Positions 32,670 through 42,205 of a DNA stretch of 64,000 bases are shown here, piece by piece. The stretch covers positions 34,147 through 98,146 of the forward strand of contig NZ_JAUSTT010000020.1 of NCBI RefSeq assembly GCF_030812995.1, read 5' to 3'. The first letter of the stretch is position 1; each line of letters starts with the position of its first letter. Made by a program: the position numbers and the translations under genes. The notes below the pieces were generated by a model. That model was given only the letters and a program-made list of their open reading frames with translations, searched no databases and was not told the DNA's origin. This stretch comes from Bacillus chungangensis (GTDB lineage: Bacteria > Bacillota > Bacilli > Bacillales > Bacillaceae_C).

Positions 32670-33881
32670 TTAATATGATAAACTTGAACGCTCCATTCCA
32701 AAACAACGGCGATATATCCACTTATACCCTTCAATATCGATATCTCGCGGATTGCCGATCGTTTGCGGGTCATGAAAGGCTGCCTGTGCATAGTGATGAA
32801 TATAAGCGGGATCTACTCCCTGCTCCATTAACGTAGGTATCCGAAGCTCCTTTACAAGTTTTTCAACTTCTCTTACAGATTGTTTGGCTGCCTCCTCGAT
32901 GCTCATCTCGGTCGTATTTACTCCTAGTGCTTGTGCAATGCGTGCATATTTCGCTGGATCTCCCATCCAATTATATTCCATTACAGGCGCAAGCATCGCA
33001 GCAACACATTGGCCATGCATAACCGGAACCTCTCCTCCCAAAGTTTGCGACATCGCATGAGCTGCTCCAGCTGATTCACTTCCATAGGAAAGTCCTGCGA
33101 GCATCGCAGCTTGTGCCATTCCATGGCGTGCTTCCATATCTTTTCCGTCTGCATAGGCTCTTTTCACGTATTTACTTACGTATTCTATTGCTAACAATGC
33201 AACGGCATCGGTTATAGGTTGTGCCCAATGACACGTATAACACTCAATGGCATGCGACAAAGCATCAATTCCAGTTGCTGCAGTGATATGTGGAGGCATG
33301 GAGACTTGCAAGGAAGGGTCAATGATCGCAAGATGCGCGGCAATAAGTGGTCCTCCGGTATTGAATTTAATCTTTCGATCAGGGTCTCTAATGACAGACC
33401 ATTGCGTTACTTCGCTGCCAGTCCCAGCAGTAGTTGGGATCGTTGCAAGCGGGGGGATTCGCTTTTCTAATGGTTTGCCGCTTTCTGAAGCCTCGTAATG
33501 AATGACTGGCTCACCATGCACCACCTCCACCCCAATTGCTTTTGCTGTATCCATACAGCTGCCGCCGCCAACAGCAACAAGGCCATTACACCTTTGCTCT
33601 TCGTAAACAGCGCTTCCATTTGCAACAATATTCGTATCAGGCTCACCTTTCACTTGGTTAAAAATAACGACTTCTATGTTCGCTTCTCGTAAATAACGCT
33701 CCACTGGTTCAACTATTCCAGCACGATAAAGCTGCTCATCCGTCACTACCATTGCCTTGGTTACACCAAGCTTTTTCACTTCTTGACCGACACATTTGAC
33801 TGCTCCGATAGAGGATTTCACCATTGTTGGCATTTCAAATCCTTTCAAACGATTCATGCGTTCAAATTTCATCAAATTCAT
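32670..33881 (-). CDS. gbsB: Type III (iron) alcohol dehydrogenase, choline dehydrogenase
   Basis: About 403 residues. NAD site VAVGGGSCMDTAKAIG; metal-binding residues in HAIECYTCHWAQP and HAMSQTLGGEVPVMHGQC. By family and position next to gbsA it oxidises choline to betaine aldehyde, the first step of glycine betaine synthesis. The start is taken as the ATG at 33881 after AAGGAG, overlapping the gbsA stop by 4 bases; the frame extends 10 codons upstream. Confidence 0.87.
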   Translation of the reverse strand: MNLMKFERMNRLKGFEMPTMVKSSIGAVKCVGQEVKKLGVTKAMVVTDEQLYRAGIVEPVERYLREANIEVVIFNQVKGEPDTNIVANGSAVYEEQRCNGLVAVGGGSCMDTAKAIGVEVVHGEPVIHYEASESGKPLEKRIPPLATIPTTAGTGSEVTQWSVIRDPDRKIKFNTGGPLIAAHLAIIDPSLQVSMPPHITAATGIDALSHAIECYTCHWAQPITDAVALLAIEYVSKYVKRAYADGKDMEARHGMAQAAMLAGLSYGSESAGAAHAMSQTLGGEVPVMHGQCVAAMLAPVMEYNWMGDPAKYARIAQALGVNTTEMSIEEAAKQSVREVEKLVKELRIPTLMEQGVDPAYIHHYAQAAFHDPQTIGNPRDIDIEGYKWIYRRCFGMERSSLSY

Positions 33882-35410
33882 TCTTCTCCTTTCAGTTGAT
33901 TGCCAAACCATTTCATTGGCTGCGGATGATCGTTCTGAAAAATGTGCTTTATTTCTGTATACTCTTCTAAGCCCACCTTCCCAAGCTCTCGGCCAATCCC
34001 AGATTGCTTATATCCACCCCAAGGCGCTTGTGCAAAATAAGGATGAAAATCATTAATCCATACAGTTCCCATTCGAAAGGCCCGACTAACTCGTTCCGCA
34101 CGCTTCATGTCCTTTGTCCAGACTGCTCCTGCAAGACCATACACTGAATCATTAGCCAGTCTTATTGCTTCTGCTTCTGTTTGAAACGTTTCCACAGTTA
34201 AGATTGGACCAAAAGTTTCTTCCTGAACAATCCGCATATTGGCAGAACAGTGATCAAATATAGTTGGAAGAATGAAAAATCCTTGTGCCAAAGCTTTGTC
34301 TTCCGGCCCTTTACCTCCAACAAGCAGTGTTGCCCCTTCTCGCTTTCCTATTTCTATATATTTTTCTACCTTATGAAGATGCTCTGCAGATATTAACGGT
34401 CCCATTTCCGTTTCATCATCCATACCGCTTCCAAGCTTTATGCTTTTTACTCGGTCGACTAAAGCAGCAACAAAACGGTCATGGAGACTTTCTTCAATGA
34501 TTAAACGAGTTCCAGCTGAACAAACTTGACCTGCATGAAAAAAAACGGCATTTAAAGCGTAATCAAGAGCCGTCTCAAAGTCGCAATCAGCAAATACGAC
34601 ATTCGGATTTTTCCCTCCTAGCTCAAGCGCAATTTTTTTAAAATTGCTTGCTGCATACCCAAGTATTTTCCTTCCCGTTTCACCTCCGCCAGTAAACGAT
34701 ATGAAATCGACATCCATTGATGCTGCTAATGTGCTGCCAACAGTTGCTCCTGAACCAGTCACAACGTTTATGACACCACTTGGAATCCCTGCTTCTTCTA
34801 TTAATTCCATCATTTTTAAAGAAGTAAGGGGGGTAAGTTCACTTGGCTTTAATACAACCGTGTTGCCAGCAGCTAAAGCAGGAGCAAGCTTCCAAGAAGC
34901 TTGCAGCAATGGATAGTTCCAAGGTGTAATGAGAGCACAAACTCCGACAGGCTCTCTTCTTATTTGACTGGAAGTATTTTTGATTGGCGAATCAATGAAT
35001 ACCCTTTCATCTTTATTAGCTAAACTTGCATAATAACGAAATACATCGGCAATATCGTTCATATCTGCCTTACTTTCAATAAGGGTTTTGCCTGTATTGA
35101 GTGTTTCTAAGATTGCTAGCTCATCACAATGTTTTTCGACGAGTGCAGCAATACGATTTATTAGCTTGCTGCGATCATAGCCAGACATGTGCGGCCAAGT
35201 CCCTTCGTCAAATGCCTCTCTTGCAACAGCTATTGCTCGTTCAGCATCTTCTTTGCTTCCTTCTGCTACAATTGCAATAACCTCTTGATTAAAAGGATTG
35301 AGGATGTGTCTTTCCCTTCTCTCCGAAGCTTCCACCCATTGGCCAATAAACATATTCCAGTTTCGGATGTTTCCTGATACGAAATCTTTTATTCTACTAG
35401 AATGACTCAC
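33878..35410 (-). CDS. gbsA: Betaine aldehyde dehydrogenase
   Basis: 510 residues, aldehyde dehydrogenase fold. PWNYPLLQ and KPSELTP (NAD binding), FTGGGETG, catalytic Glu in LELGGKNP, catalytic Cys in GQVCSAGTR. It converts betaine aldehyde to the osmoprotectant glycine betaine. GTG start at 35410 with AGAGGTTGG upstream. First gene of gbsAB; a GbsR-type palindrome lies just before it. Confidence 0.9.
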   Translation of the reverse strand: MSHSSRIKDFVSGNIRNWNMFIGQWVEASERRERHILNPFNQEVIAIVAEGSKEDAERAIAVAREAFDEGTWPHMSGYDRSKLINRIAALVEKHCDELAILETLNTGKTLIESKADMNDIADVFRYYASLANKDERVFIDSPIKNTSSQIRREPVGVCALITPWNYPLLQASWKLAPALAAGNTVVLKPSELTPLTSLKMMELIEEAGIPSGVINVVTGSGATVGSTLAASMDVDFISFTGGGETGRKILGYAASNFKKIALELGGKNPNVVFADCDFETALDYALNAVFFHAGQVCSAGTRLIIEESLHDRFVAALVDRVKSIKLGSGMDDETEMGPLISAEHLHKVEKYIEIGKREGATLLVGGKGPEDKALAQGFFILPTIFDHCSANMRIVQEETFGPILTVETFQTEAEAIRLANDSVYGLAGAVWTKDMKRAERVSRAFRMGTVWINDFHPYFAQAPWGGYKQSGIGRELGKVGLEEYTEIKHIFQNDHPQPMKWFGNQLKGEE

Positions 35411-35438
35411 TTAAACACCAACCTCTCATATACAATTC

Positions 35439-35456
35439 GTACAGTGAAAACTGTAC
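35439..35456. promoter_or_regulatory. Palindrome, candidate GbsR operator
   Basis: GTACAGT-GAAA-ACTGTAC, a perfect 7-base dyad 29 bases upstream of gbsA. Position suits a GbsR roadblock or operator. The binding sequence is not proven here. Confidence 0.5.
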
Positions 35457-35806
35457 AAACTTTACGATAACATTCAAAACATTGTTTTGCAAATAAAGAG
35501 AAACTTCAAGTAAATAGGTCTTTTGCTCTAATTACCTCCGATAAAACCTTTTTCATTCAAAAAGGAGATGCTTTTTTTCTTCAAAGCAAATTCATTTAGC
35601 TTTCCCTTTCTTGTGGCATTTTTCCCAACATCGCTATTTTAGATCTATATCTTTCTTCACTCTTTTTGAACATGATTTTTCAACAATAAAAACATAAAAA
35701 ACAATATGTTTGCACAGTTTCGGACATGCTAATAGTTGTATCTTTTTAGTGGAGAGAGAAGCTATATGTATGCTTAAATGAAAAAAGATGGCGAGTTAGC
35801 AAAGTA

Positions 35807-35968
35807 ATAAAGTGAAACTTCCATAAGTGGGGGTTTTTTCTCATCCCCCACTTATGGTTAGTTGAACCAATCGGACATTTGACTTTCAGTTATCCCCCAC
35901 CTAGCGCTTCTGATTCCTCTTACTCCCCGAGGTGGGGGTCTTGACTTGCCAGTTAGATGTGGGATAAA
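35807..35968 (+). repeat. Palindromic non-coding repeat element, copy C (short form)
   Basis: About 162 bases: ATAAAGTGAAACTTCCAT, hairpin AAGTGGGGG...CCCCCACTT, TTGAACCAATCGGAC, hairpin CCCCCACCT...AGGTGGGGG, ending AGTTAGATGTGGGATAAA. It is nearly identical to copy D at 49.1 kb. It lies in the gene-free stretch 35411-36100, whose remainder shows only a CCTTTTT/AAAAAGG hairpin near 35548. Confidence 0.85.
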
Positions 35969-36100
35969 TCTCCAGTTTTGCAATCTTGCAAATGGTATTT
36001 GCAAAACATCAGACCAACTTTTGCATGTACTTTCGCAAAAACTTGGTCTTGGTAAGTGACAAGAGGGCTTCCTATAATGAAAGTGAGGTGGAAATATAAG

Positions 36101-38176
36101 ATGAATAATCGAGCAAGGGATCTCATTTTGTTCCTAATGGAAAATGATCGGTTCTTTACAGTGAAGCAATTGTCCGAACAGTTTTCCGTCAGCCAGAGGA
36201 CCATGTATAACGATTTAATCGAGATTGATGAGTTTCTAATGAAGCATGACCTCGCCTCACTGACTCGACAAAAAGGAAAAGGGGTGTTCTTCTACCCGAA
36301 GCAATCGACAAAAAACAAAATAAAAATGCTGTTAGATCAGGCGGAATTCAGTTTTCATACTCCAGAAGAGCGAAAATACCGGATGTTGCATTTCTTTCTT
36401 ATTAGAAATAATTATGTAACGATCGACCAGGTTTCCAATTTTCTGAAAGTATCAAGAAATACAGTTATTAATGACTTAAAGCAGATAAAGGATTGGCTTA
36501 CTTCATTTAACTTATCCCTTATTTCATATCCTTATAAAGGTTTAAAAATTGAAGGAACAGAATTAGCCATTCGTAAAGCTCTGCTGGCTGTTTACCGTGA
36601 AGAACAAAGGCATTTACTTGACATTCCAAGCTCAGAGAGCATTATATTGAGCGAGTTTCTGTCCGAAGCAGATATTAATATGCTTGCCTTAATTGTTAGT
36701 GAAGCAGAACATGAATTGCAAACAATTATTGCGGACAATTCTTATTTCCGAGTTATGCTCCATCTTGGCATGGCAATTGCGCGTGTTAAACAGCGCCGCA
36801 CATTGGAAAAAATGCCCTTTATTACTGGCATTCAAGAAACTCGTGAATATCAAGCAGCCTGTAAATTGAAAGAAAAAATTGACAGTTATTTTAATATAGA
36901 TTTTCCTGAAAATGAAATCGGTTACTTTGCAGCCCAACTTGTGAGCAGCAGTTTGCAGAATACGAATCAATTAGGAAACATCAATGATCAGTGGCTGCCG
37001 CTGCAAATGATCACGCGTGCCTTCATTCAAGCAGTTGAAAAAGAATTGAATGTACCACTAATGAATGACGCACAACTTTTCAATGGTTTACTGGCTCATT
37101 TACGACCTGCCATTTATAGAATTAAAAACGGCACTACGATCGACAATCCTGTTTTGGATCAGATTCGCGACAACTACACACTTGTCCATTGCGCTGTTAT
37201 GAAGACGATCACCATTATCGAGGCAGAGCTAGACATTATTTTTAATGAGGATGAAACTGCTTTTGTAACAATGTATGTCACAGCAGCACTAGAGCGCCAG
37301 AAAAAACAATCGCGCCGGACACCTGTGGCGATCATTGTCTGCAATACTGGGACAAGTACTTCCCAAATGTTAATGACGCAGTTGAAAAAATGGTTTCGCA
37401 TCCGCTTGATTGGTGCATTTCCAGCCCGGCAAGCGAATGAAATTATTTCACGCCAGCCAATTGACTTGGTCATTACAACTGTTCCACTTGAATTGGATGA
37501 TGTAGAAATAATAACGGTCAATCCTGTATTATCTCAGGAAGATTTGCAGAACCTAACAATGGTGCTAGAAAGACTAGACGGGCCACAGTTATTAGTGCAA
37601 GACATCATGAAACTCATCGAGCCTTATTGTACAATCCATGATCCTACAGCACTACGGAATCGATTAAAAGAATATTTCCATCCTGAAGATGCAATGCCAA
37701 AGATAAATGAGAGGAGAGCAAATCCTGTGTTAATCGAATTATTAAACGAAAACTTAATTGAAGTGAAAGCTGACATACAAGACCGGGATACTGCTGTGAA
37801 ACGCAGCGGTGAATTACTCCTAAAAAATGGACTAATTGAGTCTGAATATGTTGACGCAATGGTTGATAATGTCCATAAAAATGGGAATTATATTGTAATT
37901 GCCCCTGGCATTGCGATGCCCCATGCACGTCCCGAATATGGTGTCAAAGACATTGGATTTAGTATTGTTACACTAAAAGAACCAATTGAATTTGGACATC
38001 GATTAAACGATCCTGTTCGAATCGTCATCGGATTTTGTGCAGTGGATCATCAAACACATCTTACTGCATTATCGGAACTTGTCGATATTTTAAACCAAGA
38101 AGAAAAAATAAAAGCAATTTTGGAAGCAACTACTTCAAAAGAAGTAATGAACATTATCAAAGAGGAGGAAAAATAA
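36101..38176 (+). CDS. PRD-type PTS transcriptional activator with fused EIIA domain
   Basis: About 691 residues. Order: HTH (FTVKQLSEQFSVSQRTMYNDL), second HTH/Mga-type (VTIDQVSNFLKVSRNTVINDL), two PRDs (about 180-400), an EIIB-like domain (IIVCNTGTSTSQML), and a C-terminal EIIA of the fructose/mannitol type with the phospho-His in APGIAMPHARPE. The EIIA domain probably phosphorylates the EIIB encoded next, since no separate EIIA gene exists in this operon. ATG at 36101 after GAGGTGG; the frame extends 15 codons upstream. The stop overlaps the next ATG (TAATG). Confidence 0.87.
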   Translation: MNNRARDLILFLMENDRFFTVKQLSEQFSVSQRTMYNDLIEIDEFLMKHDLASLTRQKGKGVFFYPKQSTKNKIKMLLDQAEFSFHTPEERKYRMLHFFLIRNNYVTIDQVSNFLKVSRNTVINDLKQIKDWLTSFNLSLISYPYKGLKIEGTELAIRKALLAVYREEQRHLLDIPSSESIILSEFLSEADINMLALIVSEAEHELQTIIADNSYFRVMLHLGMAIARVKQRRTLEKMPFITGIQETREYQAACKLKEKIDSYFNIDFPENEIGYFAAQLVSSSLQNTNQLGNINDQWLPLQMITRAFIQAVEKELNVPLMNDAQLFNGLLAHLRPAIYRIKNGTTIDNPVLDQIRDNYTLVHCAVMKTITIIEAELDIIFNEDETAFVTMYVTAALERQKKQSRRTPVAIIVCNTGTSTSQMLMTQLKKWFRIRLIGAFPARQANEIISRQPIDLVITTVPLELDDVEIITVNPVLSQEDLQNLTMVLERLDGPQLLVQDIMKLIEPYCTIHDPTALRNRLKEYFHPEDAMPKINERRANPVLIELLNENLIEVKADIQDRDTAVKRSGELLLKNGLIESEYVDAMVDNVHKNGNYIVIAPGIAMPHARPEYGVKDIGFSIVTLKEPIEFGHRLNDPVRIVIGFCAVDHQTHLTALSELVDILNQEEKIKAILEATTSKEVMNIIKEEEK

Positions 38177-38454
38177 TGCTAAACATTGTTACTGTATGTG
38201 GTGCTGGTGTTGGAAGCAGTATGATGCTTCGCCTATACACACAACAAATTTTATCTGGAGAAGGAATTAATGCTAATGTTGAAGCTTCTGATATTGGCTC
38301 AGTCAATGCAGATAGTTACGATATTGTGATTACAACATCTGATTTTGCGGATATTTTACGTAATTCTAAAGCTTATGTACTACGCATCGACAACATGATG
38401 GATAAAAACTTCTTAAAAGAAGAACTGCTTAAAGCAATCAAAGAAATTTCTTAA
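38176..38454 (+). CDS. PTS EIIB, ascorbate (SgaB/UlaB) type
   Basis: 92 residues, small Rossmann-like EIIB with phospho-Cys in VCGAGVGSSMML. Start ATG at 38176 overlaps the regulator stop, RBS GAGGAGG. It accepts phosphate from EIIA (fused to the regulator) and passes it to sugar in the UlaA-type EIIC. The substrate is unknown. Confidence 0.87.
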   Translation: MLNIVTVCGAGVGSSMMLRLYTQQILSGEGINANVEASDIGSVNADSYDIVITTSDFADILRNSKAYVLRIDNMMDKNFLKEELLKAIKEIS

Positions 38455-38590
38455 TAAAAAGTACATGTTCAAAAAAGAGCAGAGGTTTCGTGGAATGAAG
38501 TCTCTAGGAACAGACTTGCACAAACCGTGCTGACTTCTTTCGTTGTATACAGAGCGCATTCCGGACCGGGGAGACTGAATAAAATCATTT

Positions 38591-38621
38591 AAAAAGCCCC
38601 CGGCATTTTCCGGACTTTTTG
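38591..38621 (+). promoter_or_regulatory. Stem-loop between EIIB and EIIC genes
   Basis: AAAAAG, then CCGGC...CCGG, then CTTTTT form a stem within the 195-base gap 38455-38649 of the operon. It could act as partial terminator or processing site. Confidence 0.5.
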
Positions 38622-38649
38622 AACAACCTCTAGAATAGGAGTGACTAAA

Positions 38650-39927
38650 ATGGACATCCTTATGTACCTTATTGACAACGTTTTGAATCAAGCTGTTTTT
38701 GTCATTGGCCTTGTCGTAGTTATTGGTTTGCTAGCTCAGAAAAAGTCTTTTGATGCCATTGTTTCTAGTGCAATCAAAACAATGATTGGATTCTTATTAA
38801 TTAATACAGGAGCACAAACGCTAGGGGTTTCCCTCTTGCCGCTGCAACCGATGCTCAGTAAAGTTTTCCGTTTAAATGCAGACATCCCAAGTCTCGCTGA
38901 AGCTCAAACAGAAAGTTTTATCCACATCGGAACAGAAATGGCTCTTATTTTTGCATTAGGCTTTTTATTTCATATTCTACTAGCTCGTTTCACACGGTTT
39001 AAATATGTGCATCTTTCCGCACACGTTTCATTCTTTTACTCCGGTTTAATCGCTGCTTTGCTTAAATTTGGAACGAATTTAAGCTTCGTGCCGCTTGTAT
39101 TAATTGGTGCTGCTATTTTAGGATTCTACTTGACATTCACTTGTGCGTACGTAAATCCACTTATGAAAGATATTAAAGGTGGAGAAGGCTTTACATTAGG
39201 ACACTCTAGTTCTAGTGGTGTCTGGATTGCTGCAAAACTAGGCGGCATTTTCGGAAATAAAAAACGCGATTTAGAGGATATAAAAATCCCTAAAAGTCTT
39301 AACTTCCTTCGTGAAATGACAATCGCACTAACTGTCGTTATGACTGTCATGTTCTTAGTTGTTTCACTATTTTGTGGACCTAGCTGGGTCACTACAAACA
39401 TTAGTGACGGCCGTGATATTATCACATTTTCTATCTTAAATGGATTGCAGTTCGGATTATGGATTACAGTCATTTTATCTGGTGTACGGATGCTTTTATC
39501 AGAAATTATTCCTGCTTTCCACGGTATCGCAGACAAACTTATTCCGAACGCAAAACCAGGTTTGGACGTACCGTTATTATTCCCGAATTATCCAACCTCT
39601 GTTATTGTTGGTTTTCTCACAAGTTTAGTTGCTGGTTTTGTTGGTATGGTGATCTTAGCAGCAGTTGATTATCCAATTGCGGTTTTCCCAGCATTAATCC
39701 CTACTTTCTTCACTGGCGCAGTTACTGCTATTTTTGGTAACTCTACAGGTGGAGTAAGAGGAGCTTTAATTGGTTCATTTACAAACGGATTAATTCTAAT
39801 TATCGGACAAGCTTTACTGTTGCCTCATATCGGCTCATATGCTCCAATGATGCGAATCTTGAGTGAAACCGACTATGCTCTTTATGGTCCAATCATCGGC
39901 ATCTTATTAAAACTAATCGGAGGTTGA
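38650..39927 (+). CDS. PTS EIIC, UlaA (ascorbate) family
   Basis: About 425 residues, 10-12 membrane segments. The family hallmarks LINTGAQTLGVSLLPLQPM and FFTGAVTAIFGNSTGG are present. It translocates and presents the sugar for phosphorylation. ATG at 38650, 9 bases after AGGAG. The catabolic partner in this operon is an unusual TrpA-like protein rather than ulaD/E/F, so the substrate is likely not ascorbate. Confidence 0.85.
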   Translation: MDILMYLIDNVLNQAVFVIGLVVVIGLLAQKKSFDAIVSSAIKTMIGFLLINTGAQTLGVSLLPLQPMLSKVFRLNADIPSLAEAQTESFIHIGTEMALIFALGFLFHILLARFTRFKYVHLSAHVSFFYSGLIAALLKFGTNLSFVPLVLIGAAILGFYLTFTCAYVNPLMKDIKGGEGFTLGHSSSSGVWIAAKLGGIFGNKKRDLEDIKIPKSLNFLREMTIALTVVMTVMFLVVSLFCGPSWVTTNISDGRDIITFSILNGLQFGLWITVILSGVRMLLSEIIPAFHGIADKLIPNAKPGLDVPLLFPNYPTSVIVGFLTSLVAGFVGMVILAAVDYPIAVFPALIPTFFTGAVTAIFGNSTGGVRGALIGSFTNGLILIIGQALLLPHIGSYAPMMRILSETDYALYGPIIGILLKLIGG

Positions 39928-39929
39928 CC

Positions 39930-40622
39930 ATGAAAAAACTCGTTCTCTATTTGACCTTTTGCTACCCTAATGAAAAGCGCTTTTTCCAAATTTTAGATAT
40001 TTTAGAAAAACATAAAGTCGATATTTTAGAAATCGGCGTCCCTGTTGAAAATGCCCACATGGACGGTGCTGTCATTCAAGATAGCCATCGTCAAGTGCTT
40101 GCATCTGGAGTGGATGAAGCCTATTTTAAAGAAACATTAAAAAAAATAAAAGAAAACTATTCTTTTGAAGTTGCTTTAATGACTTATAAAGAAGGAATAG
40201 AAAAGTTTAATTTGCTATCAGGTAATGAAGATCTATATGATGGACTATTATGTGTTGATGAAATGATAACATTGAAAGAGTTTCCATCTCCTATTCAGTT
40301 GTACAACGAGGATCTTTCTGAAGCAGAAATGGAAGAAAGAATCTCTAACAATCGGATGTTTGCCTACTGTATGAGCGGCGTTGGGCAAACTGGAAGCTTT
40401 GAACAAGTGCCAACTAATTATATTGAAACAATGGCTCGCATTCGCGAGCGGAGCTCTCTGCCTATTTATATCGGCTTCGGCATTAAAGAAAAAGAAGACG
40501 TGGCACGCGTTTATGAAAATGGGGCAGATGGTGCAATCATCGGTTCCCATTTTATGAAAATTATTAATACTTCTACGCTTGAAGAAGTTGAAGCTTATGT
40601 GCAATCATTAAAAAGTGTTTAA
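39930..40622 (+). CDS. TrpA-like TIM-barrel protein of the UlaA-type PTS operon
   Basis: About 231 residues, tryptophan-synthase-alpha-like barrel: DILEIGVPVENAHMDGAVIQDSH resembles the TrpA active-site segment (E..PFSDPxADGPxIQ). MSGVGQTGSFEQ and GFGIKEKEDV.. GADGAIIGSHF form the phosphate-binding end. No other trp gene is present, so it probably cleaves or isomerises a sugar phosphate produced by the PTS. ATG at 39930 with CGGAGGTT, nearly touching the EIIC stop. The function assignment is inference. Confidence 0.7.
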   Translation: MKKLVLYLTFCYPNEKRFFQILDILEKHKVDILEIGVPVENAHMDGAVIQDSHRQVLASGVDEAYFKETLKKIKENYSFEVALMTYKEGIEKFNLLSGNEDLYDGLLCVDEMITLKEFPSPIQLYNEDLSEAEMEERISNNRMFAYCMSGVGQTGSFEQVPTNYIETMARIRERSSLPIYIGFGIKEKEDVARVYENGADGAIIGSHFMKIINTSTLEEVEAYVQSLKSV

Positions 40623-40627
40623 GTTTT

Positions 40628-40676
40628 AAAGGGTTCCAGAAAGTCAGTAATCTGACTTTCTGGAACCCTTTTTTAT
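40628..40676 (+). terminator. Terminator of the first PTS operon
   Basis: AAAGGGTTCCAGAAAGTCAG pairs with its full complement across a four-base loop and is followed by T6. Confidence 0.93.
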
Positions 40677-40949
40677 TATTTTTATAAAGAAACATACAAA
40701 AAATCTTCCTAGCTTGTAAAATGATGCTTAAAATCATTCTATTTGGCTGCACACAAAAGATTTATTCGAGTAGATGCGAGTAATGCATCAAGCGATCAAT
40801 AAATACGTCAGTTAGTCACCGGTTACGATCACTTCATTCCAATATACCTCCCATGAACTTATTGCCCAATAGAGTGTATGTATTTTTTGGGATGTTGGCA
40901 AGTAGTCTTTTTTTATATACATAAATTAATTGCTGTTTTCTGCATTTTT

Positions 40950-41205
40950 ATGGCTCTTACGCAATGTTGGGGAATAATTACCTGTTGCTAAAGTAAGTAA
41001 TGAAATCACTTTTTTAAAATACTATTTAGAAACGTACAATACACGTATGCGCAAGAGTTCAGAACTTGTTCATCCATACATCAATCGTTTAATCATCTTT
41101 AATCGGTTTACATGACCCTCTATAAATTCATTACTCTTTTCTTTTATGTTATTATATTCCAATTACATCTTAGAATAAGCATCACTAAAAGTGCGTAAGA
41201 GCCAT
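40950..41205. repeat. 14-bp inverted repeats flanking a 228-bp AT-rich segment
   Basis: ATGGCTCTTACGCA (40950-40963) and its exact complement TGCGTAAGAGCCAT (41192-41205). No ORF of note lies between. It may be a MITE-like remnant or a chance pair. It lies in the gene-free stretch 40677-41346, which must also hold the promoter of the second PTS operon; I cannot pick that promoter confidently. Confidence 0.4.
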
Positions 41206-41346
41206 TTTTATAGTGCCATAAACAGTCCTTTCATTAGGCTTATTTTTTTTTTCATGATCGATATTGAACAAAGACGAAATGAACGGTAAATGTTTATATG
41301 ATAATTTATAATTGTAAAGTCAAATACAAAAAAGGAGGAAAAAACA

Positions 41347-42183
41347 TTGTTAGTAACATCAAAGGAATTATTTGATATTGCCTCAAAGAAAAAGTTTGCT
41401 ATTCCAGCCACTAACTTTGTTGATCAAAACACGTTACGCGCGTATATCAAAGTAGCCGAAAAAAGACAATTACCACTTATAATAGCTTTTGCTCAAGCTC
41501 ATCATGATGTGATGTCTCTAGAAGAAGCAGCCTTACTAGGTAGATACTACGCAGAGAATGCAAGTGTGCCAGTCGTGCTTCACTTGGACCACGGTCAAGA
41601 TATAGAATTTATCAAAAGAGCAATTGATCTTGGGTTTACTTCTGTTATGATTGATGCTTCTCAAGATCCATTCGAAGAAAACGTTTACAAAACAAATGAT
41701 ATAATTAATTATGCGCATCCTAGAGGAGTTGTTGTAGAAGCGGAAATTGGCCATGTAGGTTCAGGAGATAACTATGAAAACCACGAACATAGTGAATCTT
41801 TTTATACTACTGTAGAAGATGCAAAACACTTTTATGAAAAAACGAAAGTCGATTCACTCGCTATTTCAATTGGAACCGCTCATGGCGCTTATGTTGGTAC
41901 GCCAAAGATCAACTTTGATAGATTAAAAGAAATTGCTCAAGTAGTGCCACTTCCACTTGTATTACATGGCGGATCCTCTTCAGGAGATACTAACCTTAAT
42001 CGATGCGCCGTAAACGGTATTGTGAAAATCAATATATTCACTGATCTCGTGAATGCAGCGGTAAGGGATTTATCGGTAAATGAACAGAATTATTTTGAGG
42101 TTCAAGAACAATTGCGTTTTAGAATAGAAAAGTGTCTTGAACATTATTATAGCGTTTTTAATACGCAATCAATAGAACTCTAA
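41347..42183 (+). CDS. Class II ketose-bisphosphate aldolase (GatY/KbaY/FbaA type)
   Basis: 278 residues. Zinc ligands and active site: VVLHLDHGQD (His pair), EAEIGHVG, GTAHGAYVG, LHGGSSSGD. These enzymes split ketose 1,6- or 1-phosphates into DHAP and an aldehyde. TTG start at 41347 after AAAGGAGG. First gene of the second PTS operon; with a Gat-type EII system, tagatose- or fructose-type bisphosphates are the conventional guess, but no kinase gene is present. Confidence 0.85.
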   Translation: MLVTSKELFDIASKKKFAIPATNFVDQNTLRAYIKVAEKRQLPLIIAFAQAHHDVMSLEEAALLGRYYAENASVPVVLHLDHGQDIEFIKRAIDLGFTSVMIDASQDPFEENVYKTNDIINYAHPRGVVVEAEIGHVGSGDNYENHEHSESFYTTVEDAKHFYEKTKVDSLAISIGTAHGAYVGTPKINFDRLKEIAQVVPLPLVLHGGSSSGDTNLNRCAVNGIVKINIFTDLVNAAVRDLSVNEQNYFEVQEQLRFRIEKCLEHYYSVFNTQSIEL

Positions 42184-42205
42184 ATTTGAAAGGATGATCG
42201 TAAAA

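Noticed and set aside
35953..36204. 83-codon minus-strand ORF overlapping the PRD regulator start
   Set aside because: Runs over the repeat element and the regulator's coding region; no RBS or homology.
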